DNA of 64,000 bases, taken from AC-69 sp963751665 (GTDB taxonomy: Bacteria > Actinomycetota > UBA4738 > HRBIN12). The notes under the pieces are model-generated. The model was not told where the DNA came from and did not search any database. It was given only the letters and a program-made list of their open reading frames with translations. The DNA is taken from the NCBI GenBank assembly GCA_963751665.1, contig CAVVVF010000005.1, forward strand, positions 120,337-184,336. Direction: 5' to 3'. Position numbers and translations under genes: made by a program. Position 1 is the stretch's first letter. Every line of letters starts with the position of its first letter. Shown here piece after piece: positions 1 through 9,749 of this stretch.

Positions 1-1101
1 TGCCCGCCGTGCCTCCCTCGATCCGTGGGTACAGTGCGTAGCAGGCACCGCCCGCGCACCCGGACGCCGTCTTGTCGTCCACGCGGCCCACGTAGTGCCA
101 GTTCGCGGAAGACGCGCAGTTCGAGCCCGCTGAGCAGCTCGAGAGCTGCACGATCGGGGGCCGGCCCGGCTTGTCCGGCAGGTTGTCCTGCCAGACCAGG
201 TAGAGGTTTCCCGCCGCGTCGATCGCGATGTCGTCCTGGGGACCCCAATATGCGAACCCGCACGAGACCGACGGTGGGCAGTGCGGTCCGGCGGATCCCT
301 CCGCCACGCGGGCGAACGTCGTCTGCGAGGTCGCCGCGGTGGTCCTCGACACCTGGTAGATGGCCGCCGTGCTGCCCGTGCAGCTCCCGAAGCAGTCGCC
401 CCACGCGAACCAGGCGTTCCCGGCCGCGTCGAGCACCGCCCCCTCGGGGAACGCCACGTGCGTGTCCTCCAGCACGAGGCTCTCGGTCCACGTCGCGCCG
501 CCGTCGTCGGATCGCGAGAGGAAATGGTCCTCGCCCGACGCGTACATCACGTAGACGTTGTCGTCGTGCGCCACCAGCCACGGGTGGTCGCAGGCCGTGC
601 ACAGCGGGCCGTTGATCTTCGTCGTGGTCCATGTGTTGCCGAAGTCGCTCGACTTCGCGACCAGGACGTCGACGTCGGCCGTCAGCCCATACGCGAGGAA
701 GCTCACGTACACGTCATCCGTGACATCGTCCACGGCCACCACGACGTCCACGACCCTGGGGTACCCGAGCCGGGGCAGCGCCACGAGCGGCCCGAACGTG
801 CGACCGCCGTCTGCCGACGACCGGACGTAGATCTCCCGCGGTCCGCCGGAGGCCTGGTCGCAGGACGGGTCACCGGGGAAGTGGGCGATCCCGACGTACA
901 CGTTGCTTTCGTGGGCCGCGATCTCGGGCTCCCAGTCGTCGCCGCCACAGAACCCGACGTTCGTGGCATCGCGTGCGACGAGCGCTCCTGGGGCGGCGCT
1001 CACCGCGCCCGGGGTGAACGCAAGCACGAGGGCCGCCATCGTCACGAACGCCAGCACGGAGCGGGTTGCGTACCTGGAGCCAGCTGTGCGGGATGAAATC
1101 A
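1..1101 (-). CDS. Secreted Asp-box (BNR/sialidase-fold) repeat protein, C-terminus cut by window edge
   Basis: An open frame of 367 codons runs from an ATG at 1101 off the left edge of the window without a stop, so only the N-terminal part is seen. The start is followed by a basic n-region and a hydrophobic stretch ending in GAVSAAPG, a Sec signal peptide. The mature part carries repeated Asp-box-like motifs (SADGGRTF, SSDFGNTW, SDDGGATW), the hallmark of sialidase/BNR beta-propellers, and several cysteine pairs (for example CTACDHPW). Catalytic sialidase arginines cannot be assigned, so an enzymatic role is not claimed; an extracellular sugar-binding or structural role is equally possible. 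It resembles the interrupted gene at 29255-30883 in architecture. No convincing neighbouring operon partner is visible. Confidence 0.75.
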
Positions 1102-1315
1102 TGTCTTCCCTCCTCTTCCCAGACGCCCTGGGCGACGCCTCGATCGCCGGGGAGCCGACGGCGTCTGGTCGCATCAGGGTAGAAGGGGCGCAGGAGCGGG
1201 CGCAAATCGAACCCGAGCGACGCACGACGGCGGGCAGGCCCTACCGGCCCAATACAGACGAGCTAACCCGAGAACTAAGAGAGTGTCGTTTCCGCCCCGG
1301 AGCAGCAGGCCAACC

Positions 1316-2683
1316 TCATGAGAAGCAGTCAGTGCGAAGCGGGAGAGGATCGGGCCTGCGTGGTCGCTTCGAGAAATCGAAGTCGTAGGAGAGATCGGTC
1401 GCAGCGCGGTCGCGGTCGGTCAGCTGCGAAAGTCCCCAGTTGTCCTCGATGAACCTGAGCACGCTCGAGAACTCGCCGACCTGGTGGTCGATGACGGCAT
1501 TCCTCGCGTACGGCGAGATGACCAGCAACGGGACGCGGATCCCCAACCCAAAGCCGTCCACCTGTGGTGGGGGCACGTGATCGTAGAAGCCGCCGTAGTC
1601 GTCCCACGTGACGAAGATCGCCGTGTTCTTCCACATGGGGCTGTGCATGATCGCATCGATCACCCGCGTGGACCAGTTCTCCCCCAGGCAGAAGTTGTAC
1701 TGGGGGTGCTCGGACACTTCGTACCGTGGGGTGATCCACGTGACGGGAGGCAGCCGATCGGCCCGGATGTCGCCGATGACGTCGTCCACCGGGAGCACGC
1801 GGCGGGGCCATTGCTTCGTCTCCCGGATGTGGCGGATGGCCGAGTACGCAGACCAGATGTAGCCGAGCTGGTCCGGCTCGGCGGCGTAGTAGGCCCAGTC
1901 GATCCCCGCCTTCGTGAGGAGGTCCCCTTCGGTCACGAAGTCGAAGCACGGCTGGACCTGTTTCTCGTGACCTTCCGAGTCGACGATCGTGACCGTCTGC
2001 CCGATCGGCGCGTCACAGCCGAACGTGTTGCTCGAGCGGAACGGCCCGGTGCGCCTGGGGTTGTCGTGAGCGCCTCCGGACTGGGCGGCGATCGTGTAGA
2101 GATGGTTCGGGAACGAGGGCCCCTGGGCCGAGGAGAAGAAGTTGTCGGCGAGCACGAATTCATGGGCCCAATGCCAGTAGTTGGGAAGCTGGGATCGGTG
2201 GAGCTGTGTGTAGGACCACCGGTCCGAGACCGCGCCCTGGTTGAACCCGTCCATCTTCCCGTGGTCCCACGCCTCGCGCGAGCACGTGTAGCAATGGGGG
2301 ATGTCCTCGGAGCCGATGCTGCCGTCGGTCCCACGAGTGAGCGGCCGCCGCACGCTTCGGTCGTAGCCGAACGAAACGCCGTCCGCGCCCGGGAACGTCC
2401 CGAACAGGTTGTCGAACGTGCGGTTCTCCTTGATCAGGAAGACGACGTGCTTGATCGGCCACCGCGTCGTGGCGTGTCCGTCGGCTCGCTCGGGGGGAAC
2501 CAGGGACGCCCCATGCGAAGCGCCGCTCATCGATGCGCGAGCACCCGGAGGCGAAGCGTGCCGCGTGACCGAGGGTCCCGAGCCACAGGCTGTGGCGACC
2601 AACGCCAGCACGATCCCTCCGGCAAGCAGGCGCCGGCTCGCCCTCCCTATCGCCCGTGAGCAGGAGCGCGCATACACCATCAC
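1316..2683 (-). CDS. Secreted phosphoesterase-family lipoprotein (phospholipase C/acid phosphatase type)
   Basis: The 455-residue product begins with a signal peptide ending in a lipobox-like LVATACGS, so it is probably an extracellular lipoprotein. Near residue 78 is the family signature HVVFLIKENRTFDNLFGT, typical of the PF04185 phosphoesterases (non-hemolytic phospholipase C, acid phosphatases), in which the Asn/Thr of ENRTFDN help bind metal and phosphate. Further conserved segments are GPSFPNHLYTIAAQSGG, VTWDDYGGFYDHVPPP and RVPLLVISPYAR. The substrate (phospholipid, phosphate monoester or other) cannot be read from sequence. It is monocistronic as far as can be seen. A second, shorter member of the same superfamily lies at 11018-11944. 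Confidence 0.88.
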   Translation of the reverse strand: MMVYARSCSRAIGRASRRLLAGGIVLALVATACGSGPSVTRHASPPGARASMSGASHGASLVPPERADGHATTRWPIKHVVFLIKENRTFDNLFGTFPGADGVSFGYDRSVRRPLTRGTDGSIGSEDIPHCYTCSREAWDHGKMDGFNQGAVSDRWSYTQLHRSQLPNYWHWAHEFVLADNFFSSAQGPSFPNHLYTIAAQSGGAHDNPRRTGPFRSSNTFGCDAPIGQTVTIVDSEGHEKQVQPCFDFVTEGDLLTKAGIDWAYYAAEPDQLGYIWSAYSAIRHIRETKQWPRRVLPVDDVIGDIRADRLPPVTWITPRYEVSEHPQYNFCLGENWSTRVIDAIMHSPMWKNTAIFVTWDDYGGFYDHVPPPQVDGFGLGIRVPLLVISPYARNAVIDHQVGEFSSVLRFIEDNWGLSQLTDRDRAATDLSYDFDFSKRPRRPDPLPLRTDCFS

Positions 2684-2892
2684 GTTGCAGACTCGGTCAC
2701 TCCCAGCGACGTTCCCTGAGCTGTCTCCGATCGGCCGCGGGGAGCCTGAGGCAGGCGGATCGGCCGCGCGAACCCCTGGGGTGTGCCCTGCGAGCTCGAT
2801 CGGTTGATCAGGCAGCTGTTAATTCTCGGCGTCTCGGGCAGGAACTCGCGGACCAAGCCTGAGCACCTTCCGCTCAACTTCGAAGGGCCGTA

Positions 2893-3024
2893 TCGTGTGA
2901 GTATCTACCCGAGGAGGAGATCGATGCCGTCGCCCTCGACGGAAGGTCTCGTGAGGCGGTACTCGTCGGAGTGGCGAAGTGGAAGAAGAGCGTCGATAGC
3001 CGTCACTTCGGCCGACATCTTCTA
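2893..3024 (+). pseudogene. Remnant of a DUF234-type ATPase C-terminus
   Basis: One reading frame here (no start codon) encodes EYLPEEEIDAVALDGRSREA followed by VLVGVAKWKKSVDSRHFGR. This resembles the C-terminal restriction-nuclease-like DUF234 domain found in archaeal-type AAA ATPases (E-I-D-x-V ... G-E-A-K-W). The expected Glu of the EAKW motif is Val. No ATPase domain is found upstream; the preceding 200 bases show nothing coding. I read it as the decayed tail of a laterally acquired gene. The similarity is from memory of the family pattern and is short, so confidence is low. Confidence 0.35.
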
Positions 3025-3101
3025 AGGCCCTGCGGGCCGGACCGGTCCCGAATCACCAAGTTGAGGACTCTTTACTTCCCCTGGATGGTGACCATGGCTC
3101 G

Positions 3102-3545
3102 TCACAGCCAGCTCGGAGCATCGCGGCCGGCGGCGCTGTAGAACTCGGCGATCACCCTGCGGGCCGACTCTACGGCCCACCGTGCCTCTCCCACTCCGAT
3201 CTCCAGTGGTGCTTCGGGCGGCTGGGAGGTGGAGCGACGGTCCAACCGCTCGGCCTCGCCGCGGTATCCGACAACGGCGTCGCGGAGGGCCTGGATCCGC
3301 TCGAGGTCGGGAGCGGGCTCCAACTGGCGTCCGATGGTTCGCTCACAGAGGTCGTGCCACTTGGGGAGGAACCGAGCGCGGTAGTTGAAGCTTGGGATCG
3401 TCTCGGCTCCCAGCTGGTTGACCACGGACTCCAGTGTGGCGTGGGCGGCGAGAACCGCCAGGGCTGCGCGGCCCGCGTCTTCCTCAGCGGCGCGGCCGGC
3501 CATCTCATCGGCCAGCGCGAGTAGCCGCTCTGGTTCGATTCCCAT
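3102..3545 (-). CDS. Small helical protein of unknown function downstream of the cyclase
   Basis: An ATG at 3545 lies 5 bases after the TGA (3551-3553) that closes the corrected cyclase frame, and opens 147 codons. The product is charged and probably all-helical: an N-terminal stretch MGIEPERLLALADEMAG, a middle segment with RFLPKWHDLCERTIGR, and a C-terminal helix RRVIAEFYSAAGR. It is read in the same frame as an upstream part of the interrupted cyclase, which makes it look fused unless the frame changes are corrected. The RFLPKWH string formally matches the RX4-6H pattern of HEPN ribonucleases, but the match is short and I do not claim it. Co-transcription with the cyclase is likely from the spacing. 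Confidence 0.55.
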   Translation of the reverse strand: MGIEPERLLALADEMAGRAAEEDAGRAALAVLAAHATLESVVNQLGAETIPSFNYRARFLPKWHDLCERTIGRQLEPAPDLERIQALRDAVVGYRGEAERLDRRSTSQPPEAPLEIGVGEARWAVESARRVIAEFYSAAGRDAPSWL

Positions 3546-3550
3546 GTCCG

Positions 3551-6500
3551 TCAGCGCTTCGCCGACTCGATCTCTCGAAGGCGGGCGCCGAGGGGCCCGT
3601 TCTCCAGCCCGAACCGCCGAATGAGCTCGCGCGCCCTCTCCAGATCGCCCGCCTCGAGCCGGCACCGCGCCTCCCGGTACGGAACGTCGAACGAGCGGTA
3701 GATGTCCGCCGCGCCGGCGAACCGGTCGCGGTCCCCGTACAGCACACCCTCCGCTTCCTCTACGGTCGCCTGGAACGCGGGATCCCGAACAGCGGGCCGG
3801 ACCCGCTCCAGCAAAGCCTCCGCCCGCTCCGGGAGGAGCTGCGCCGTCGGGAAGGAGGAGCTCGAGCACGTGCCATACCGCGGGTGTAGCGAGCACGACG
3901 TCCAGCGCCTCCTGGATCGCAAGCCGGGCAGCGTTGATGTTCCCCCGAGCCAGCTCGAGGTCGGCTTCCAGTCGAAGGCACAGGGCCAGGAACTCGTTCC
4001 CGCCGAGGCCGCGCGCGATCGGGACGATCTCGTCCACGATCTCCCTCGCCTCTTCGTATCGCCCTCGGGGGAGCAGAGTCTGGACCAGCGTGGCCCCGGC
4101 GTTGGCGATCCCAGGGGCGGCCTTCACGGTACGGTTATGCTCGAGCGACTCCCGCGCGAGCGCCTCGGCATCCTCGTACCGGCCGAGCTCCGCGAGCGAT
4201 GACGCCTCGTTGGCGGCGTGGAACCACTCGTAGCCCGGGGCCCCCAGCCGGCGGCTGACCTCGCGGCCCCGGTTGCTGATCTCTGCGGCCTCGCGGTGGC
4301 GAAAGTACATCGCGAGCGTGGCCGGAAGGTTGGAATATGCGCGTCCGATGGCTTCGGCATCCCCTGATTCCTCCGCCAGTCGCATCGACTCCCGGACCCG
4401 GTCCAGCCCTCCCGGATCGCCGAGCATGCACTCGCATATGCCGACGTTGTTCATCAGCTGCGACCGTGGTCCCAGGAGCTCGAGATCCAGCTCGATGGCC
4501 AGCCCTCGCTCCGCGAGCTCGATGGAACGGCCGGTCTCCCCTTGGAGCATGAGCAGAGTTGAGGCCCACACGAAGCTCTGGACCAGCTCGGGAGTCGCGC
4601 CGAGCGGCTCGAGGAGCTCGATGGCGCGCTCCAACACCTCCGCGCCTCGCTCGCCCTCTCCCAACATCCAGAGGAGCCGGCCCTGCGTGGCCAGGGACCG
4701 CGCCGCCCGCTGGTGGTCGCCGATCACGCGGAACCCCGCCTCCGCCTCGATCAGCGCCGTTCGCGCGCCGCTCAGGTCGGCCGCCATGATGCGGGTCCAC
4801 CCCAGCTTGTGCAGCAGCCCGAGCCGTCCCTCCTCGTCACCTTCGCCCCACAGGCGAAGTGCCGTCTCGTAGCGGTCCTTGGCCTCGACGAAGCCCATCC
4901 GTTCGGCCGCGAGGTCCCCGGCGGCCAGGGCGTATCGGCGAGCCTTCTCCGGAACGTCGGCTCGGCCGTAGTGCTCGGCCAGCATCTCCAAGTATGCCGG
5001 GTCGTCGCCGACCCGCGACTCCAGGACCTCGGCCACGTTCCGGTGGAGTTCCCGTCGCTGCCGGAGGAGGAGGGTGTCGTACGTGACCTCCTGGATCAGC
5101 GCGTGCTTGAACGTCCACCGACCGGGCTCCTGCTCCACGAGGAGCTGGGCCCGCACCAGGGAGTCCAGCTGCGAGCGGATGTCCCCGCTCCCCACGACCG
5201 CCTCCAGCAGGTCGGTCGGAGAAGTTGCGGCCGATCACGGCCGCGTGCTGGAGCACGTTTCGTGCTCCGGCGTCCAGCCGATCGACACGGGCCAGGATGG
5301 TGCCCTGGACGGTGTCGGGGACGTCCACCTCGATCCTGGCCAGCACGGCTTTGCCATCCACCACGGCCAGGGAGCCGAGCTCGAGGAGGGCTTGGAGCAG
5401 CTCCTCCACGAAGAACGGGTTGCCCTCGGCCCGGTCCGCCACGATGCGCTCGAGGTCGGCCGGGAGCTCCAGCACGCCGAGGTATCCGCGGGCCAGGGCG
5501 ACGCTTTGCTCTGGGGTGAGCGGCTCCAGGCGGACCGCGGTGTGGCTCGCCCGAAGGGCGGTCCTCTCCACCTGATCGAATCCGGGACGGTACGCGAGGA
5601 CGAGCATGAGCGATGCCCCGCCCAGTCGTTCCAGCAGGAACCCCAGCAGGTCGAGCGAGGAACGATCGGCCCAATGGACGTCGTCCAGCACGAAGAAGGC
5701 GGGCCGGCCGCCCGGCACCGCCAACAGGAACTGCCACACCCCGGCGAAGACCTGCCGCTTCTGTTGCTCGTCGGCCATGCGAACGGCGGGAGGCGCGCCC
5801 GCCAGGCCGAGCAAGGCCGCCAGCATGACCGCGGTGTCTTCGTCCACTCCGAGAGACCCCGCACGTTCTTTCAGGTCGGCGAGGTCCTCAGGGATGCCGC
5901 CCAGGATCCGCTCGAGCAGGTCCAGGAACGGGCCGAAGGCTCGCTCGCCGCCGCACGTCACGCGGATGTCCAGCGCGTCGGGCCGCACCGGCAACTCGGC
6001 GAGCAGTCGCGACTTCCCCACACCGGGCTCGCCCACCACGCTCACAACGTGGGCGTTGCCCTTGACGGCGCTGGACCAGAGGAGGTCGAGCAGGGCGAGC
6101 TCCTCCCCGCGGCCAACGAAGGGAGCCTGGAGCCTGGGGGCCGCCGTCCTGGCACCACCGATCCGATAGGCGGACACGGGCTGGTCTCGCCCCTTCACCT
6201 CGAGCGCCCCGATCGGGCTGCCGTCGAAGCGATGTCGGATCCTCCGCCACACGGACTCCGCCACCACGATCTCGTCCGAGCCGGCTCCCTGCTGGAGACG
6301 CGCCGCCACGTTGACGGCGTCCCCCATCACGCCGGCCTGTGTGCCGTCCCCGACCGTGCCGGACACCACCAGGCCGGTGTTGATCCCGATCCGGAGCTGG
6401 AGGGGAGAGGGCGCATCCTTCGACCGCGCTCGAACGGCTTCGAGCATGGCGACGGCAGCATCGACCGCGCGGATGGGATCATCCTCGTGTGCGACGGGCG

Positions 6501-6876
6501 CGCCGAAGATGGCCATCACGGCGTCGCCGATGAACTTCTCCACCGTGCCCCCCCGCGCCTCCACGCATGCGGTGAGCTCGGAGAACGTCCCGGTCATGAG
6601 GGCTCGAAGGTCCTCGGGGTCGAGATCCTCGGCGAGGGAGGAGAACCCGACGAGGTCGGCGAACAGGATGGTGACCGGGCGCCGCTCGCTCGGCATCCCC
6701 GCCATGCCCGGTTGGGGCGCAGCCGCGTCGATCGCCCGCCCACACGATCCGCAGAACCGGAACCCGAGCGGTACCTCAGCGCCACAGGACGGACACGTCT
6801 GGGCGAACGAGGCCCCGCACGACCCGCAGAACTGGAAGCCCTCGGGATTCTCGAACCCGCATTCCGGGCACCTCAC
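3551..6876 (-). CDS. Class III adenylate/guanylate cyclase with zinc ribbons, AAA ATPase and TPR region (interrupted by frameshifts)
   Basis: The gene starts with GTG at 6876. Domains in order: two zinc ribbons (CPECGFENPEGFQFCGSCG and a second CPSCG...CGSCG), a class III nucleotidyl cyclase domain (residues ~65-240; metal Asp in ILFADLVGFSS and in EKFIGDAVMAIFGAP), an NTPase domain with Walker A GEPGVGKS (~295), then a long helical, TPR-like C-terminus. The frame is broken twice. At 5208-5220 a tandem duplication of 4 bases (TCGGTCGG on the plus strand) shifts the frame; removing one copy restores NFSDLLEAVVGSGDIR. Near 3835-3850 a +1 change shifts it again, after which the frame ends with LREIESAKR at 3551. 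Such proteins are thought to make cAMP or cGMP and couple it to a STAND-like ATPase. It is divergent from the polymerase gene at 6938 across 61 bases. A cNMP-binding protein and a CpdA-like phosphoesterase lie at 22-23 kb. Confidence 0.85.
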
Positions 6877-6937
6877 GTGCGGATGAAAGCATGTGCACCT
6901 TCGTGCTGCCTAGAGGGCCGGCCCGTAAGGTGTTCGG

Positions 6938-8293
6938 ATGCCGGCTCGCAAGGAGGTCCTGGAGGTCGCCGGGCGCGAGGTGACCGTCAGCAACCCGGAC
7001 AAGGTGTTCTTCCCCCGCACCGGCCACACCAAGCTCGACCTCGTCCGGTACTACCTCGCCGTCGCCGACGGCGCCCTGCGGGGGGTGGCCGGCCGGCCCA
7101 TGGCCCTGAAGCGCTACGTGAACGGGGCGGAGGGCGAGTTCTTCTTCCAGAAGCGGGCACCCACCTCCAGGCCGGACTGGATCGAGGTGGTCGAGCTCTC
7201 GTTCCCCTCCGGGCGCACCGCGGAGGAGATCGTCGTCCGGGATGCGGCCCAGCTGGTCTGGGTGATCAACCTGGGGTGCATCGACCTGAACCCGCATCCG
7301 GTCCGGGCCGAGGACCTGGACCATCCCGACGAGCTCCGGGTGGACCTCGATCCCATCCCCGGCGTGTCCTGGCCGCAGATCCGCGACGTGGCCATGGTGA
7401 CGAAGGAGGTCCTTGACGACCTGGGGATGCACGGGTGGCCGAAGACCTCCGGATCCCGAGGGTTCCACGTCTACTGCCGGATCGAGCCGCGATGGACGTT
7501 CCCCGAGGTTCGCCGGGCCGCCCTGGCCCTGGCCCGAGAGGTCGAGCGACGGGCGCCGGACCTCGCCACCAGCAGGTGGTGGAAGGAGGAGCGCCACGGC
7601 GTGTTCATCGACTACAACCAGAACGCGAAGGACCGGACGGTCGCGTCGGCGTACTCGGTGCGCCCGACCCCCGATGCCCGCGTGTCCGCCCCGCTGTCGT
7701 GGGACGAGGTGCCGGGGTGCGAGTCGGAGGCGTTCACCATCGACACGGTCCCGAAGCGATTCGCGCAGATCGGCGACCCGTTCGAACGGATGGACGAAGC
7801 GAGCGACTCGCTGGAGCGGCTGCTCGAGCTTTCCGCGCAACACGAGAAGGCCGGGTTCGGCGACGCGCCGTGGCCGCCCCACTTCGCCAAGCAGGCCGGC
7901 GAGCCCCCCGGGTCCAGCCCTCCAAGCGGCGGAAGGCAAGCGGGCAGCCCGAACGTGAGGGCGTCGTGCCACCGCCGGCCCCTGGCAAGACGGCCGGGCC
8001 CACCGGGAGGCGGCGGACGACCATGCCGCTCATCGAGGTCGCCAGGGCCGCCACCGAGGCCGAGGCCAGGGAAGGGCTGGAGCGCTGGAGGAAGAAGCAC
8101 CCGGACGCGTGGTCGTATCTCGAGACCTGCCGACGTGCTGGTGGACTCGATGCGGGGACGAAGCTCGACCTGGACCAGGATCCGGCTCAACCTGCGGAAC
8201 GTGCCCGAGGCCGAGCGCCCGCCGCAGGAAGCGCTCGAGGTGGACTACGACCCGTGGGAGGGGGTCGAGGGCGAGGTTCACAGGAGATCCTGA
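6938..8293 (+). CDS. Stand-alone LigD-type polymerase/primase domain protein (two compensating frameshifts near C-terminus)
   Basis: The product matches the LigD polymerase domain of bacterial non-homologous end joining, an archaeo-eukaryotic primase fold that extends or primes DNA ends. Visible landmarks are the N-terminal TVSNPDKVFFP, ALKRYVNGAEGEFFFQKRAP, the metal-binding VDLDPIPG and the TSGSRGFHVYCRIEP motif. There is no ligase or nuclease domain, and no Ku gene in the window. Around 7905-7915 (a C6 run) the coding frame moves to the adjacent frame (QPSKRRKASGQPE ... RWRKKHPDAWSYL), then returns near 8117, giving RPADVLVDSMRGRSSTWTRI. That tail is typical of the family, so the continuous 451-codon frame contains about 70 out-of-frame residues. 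The likely cause is two sequencing indels. Confidence 0.88.
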   Translation: MPARKEVLEVAGREVTVSNPDKVFFPRTGHTKLDLVRYYLAVADGALRGVAGRPMALKRYVNGAEGEFFFQKRAPTSRPDWIEVVELSFPSGRTAEEIVVRDAAQLVWVINLGCIDLNPHPVRAEDLDHPDELRVDLDPIPGVSWPQIRDVAMVTKEVLDDLGMHGWPKTSGSRGFHVYCRIEPRWTFPEVRRAALALAREVERRAPDLATSRWWKEERHGVFIDYNQNAKDRTVASAYSVRPTPDARVSAPLSWDEVPGCESEAFTIDTVPKRFAQIGDPFERMDEASDSLERLLELSAQHEKAGFGDAPWPPHFAKQAGEPPGSSPPSGGRQAGSPNVRASCHRRPLARRPGPPGGGGRPCRSSRSPGPPPRPRPGKGWSAGGRSTRTRGRISRPADVLVDSMRGRSSTWTRIRLNLRNVPEAERPPQEALEVDYDPWEGVEGEVHRRS

Positions 8294-8364
8294 GGTTCCT
8301 CCAACCTCACCTTCAGGGCGGAACCAGACGATGGACGGGTCGAGACGACTCCAGGAGGCTTTCG

Positions 8365-9621
8365 ATGGCTGAACCGGATAATGGTGGGATGGACGAGGTA
8401 CCCGCAGACCAGCACCCGACCCTGCCCGGTCCACCCGACCCCTCACCCGTGAGCGGCTGGCCTCCGCCACCGCCCGCCCCCTCACCCGCTTCCCCGCCCC
8501 CGGCCGCGCGGCGGCCAAGTCGCATCGTGGCCGCCGTCGTCGCCGCGCTCCTGCTGTTGGGCGCGGGGGCCGGCCTGGGATGGGGACTGACCCGAGACCA
8601 GGGGTCGTCCCCCGCGCGGGCCGGTTCGTCGAACGGTCAGGCCGCGACGAGCCTTGACGTGCAGGCCATCGCGGATCGTCTCGAGCCGGCCGTGGTGGAC
8701 ATCAACACCGAGATCCAGGGTTCCCTCGGGCAGACCGGCCGGGGTGCCGGGACCGGCATGCTGATCTCCTCCTCGGGCGAGGTCCTCACCAACAACCACG
8801 TCATCCAGGGGGCCACGAAGATCGAGGTCTCGATCACCGGGCGCTCGGGCACCTACGCGGCCACCGTCGTGGGGGCGGATCCGACGGACGATGTGGCCCT
8901 GCTGCAGGTCCAGGGCGTCTCCGGGCTTCCCACCGTCACGCTCGCCGACTCATCCAACCTGGTCCTCGGCCAGGAGGTCGTGGCCATCGGCAACGCCCTG
9001 GGACAGGGCGGCTCGCCGAGCGTCACCGAGGGCACGATCTCCGCCCTGGAGCGTTCGATCACCGTGGGTGGCGGCCTGTCGGGCCCGAAGCCCCTGACGG
9101 GGCTCATCCAGATGGACGCGCCGATCCAGCCGGGCGACTCCGGCGGTCCCCTCGTCGACTCCTCCGCTCAGGTCGTGGGGATGATCACCGCCGCATCACG
9201 GAGCGACTTCGGCCAGTCCTCCTCGACCATCGGCTTCGCCATCCCTTCCAACGACGCGCTGGCGATCGTGCAGCAGATCCGGTCGGGGAACGAGACTTCG
9301 ACCGTCATCATCGGGCCGACGGGGTTCCTCGGCGTCGGCGTGCAGGACCTGAACTCGGACACGGCCGCTCGGCTGGGCCTGAACGTCACCTCGGGAGCGT
9401 TGGTGTTGAGCGTCCGGCCGGGTTCGCCGGCGGAATCGGCCGGGATCACACCGGAGTCGGTGATCACCGCCGTAGATGGGCAAAGGGTCTCGTCGGCCGA
9501 CGCGCTGGGGACGGCCATCCACCGGCACGACCCGGGGGAGCAGATCAAGGTGACCTGGGTCGACGGGACCGGAACCCATACGGCGACGGTCCGCCTGATC
9601 GCGAGCCCCGCCGCCGTCTGA
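8365..9621 (+). CDS. Membrane-anchored HtrA/DegP-like serine protease with PDZ domain
   Basis: I place the start at ATG 8365, preceded by CCAGGAGGCT, although the frame is open further upstream. The 418-residue product has a Pro-rich cytoplasmic N-terminus, one membrane helix (~residues 53-77) and an extracytoplasmic trypsin-like domain. The catalytic triad is visible: His145 in LTNNHVIQG, Asp176 in DPTDDVALLQ and Ser259 in QPGDSGGPL. A PDZ domain follows (~320-410; GFLGVGVQDL, SPAESAGITPESVI). HtrA proteases degrade misfolded envelope proteins. It lies 71 bases downstream of the polymerase-domain gene. A second HtrA without a membrane anchor is encoded at 24401-25399. Confidence 0.93.
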   Translation: MAEPDNGGMDEVPADQHPTLPGPPDPSPVSGWPPPPPAPSPASPPPAARRPSRIVAAVVAALLLLGAGAGLGWGLTRDQGSSPARAGSSNGQAATSLDVQAIADRLEPAVVDINTEIQGSLGQTGRGAGTGMLISSSGEVLTNNHVIQGATKIEVSITGRSGTYAATVVGADPTDDVALLQVQGVSGLPTVTLADSSNLVLGQEVVAIGNALGQGGSPSVTEGTISALERSITVGGGLSGPKPLTGLIQMDAPIQPGDSGGPLVDSSAQVVGMITAASRSDFGQSSSTIGFAIPSNDALAIVQQIRSGNETSTVIIGPTGFLGVGVQDLNSDTAARLGLNVTSGALVLSVRPGSPAESAGITPESVITAVDGQRVSSADALGTAIHRHDPGEQIKVTWVDGTGTHTATVRLIASPAAV

Positions 9622-9749
9622 TCGACAGATCCACCTCTGACGAACGACCGATCCATGACGTCGGGGTCGGTGGCCTTGCGAAGTTGTGTTCTTCTCTCCG
9701 AGGCCGTTGACCCGTCCGCATCTAGGACGCTAGGAGTGGGTGACGACGG

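Noticed and set aside
281..1096. Plus-strand open frame of 271 codons at the left end
   Set aside because: It is the shadow of the minus-strand Asp-box protein, which has a signal peptide and repeat motifs and is open to the window edge.
3300..3400. HEPN ribonuclease motif in the small protein after the cyclase
   Set aside because: A single RX5H match in a short helical protein is expected by chance and no toxin-antitoxin partner is present.
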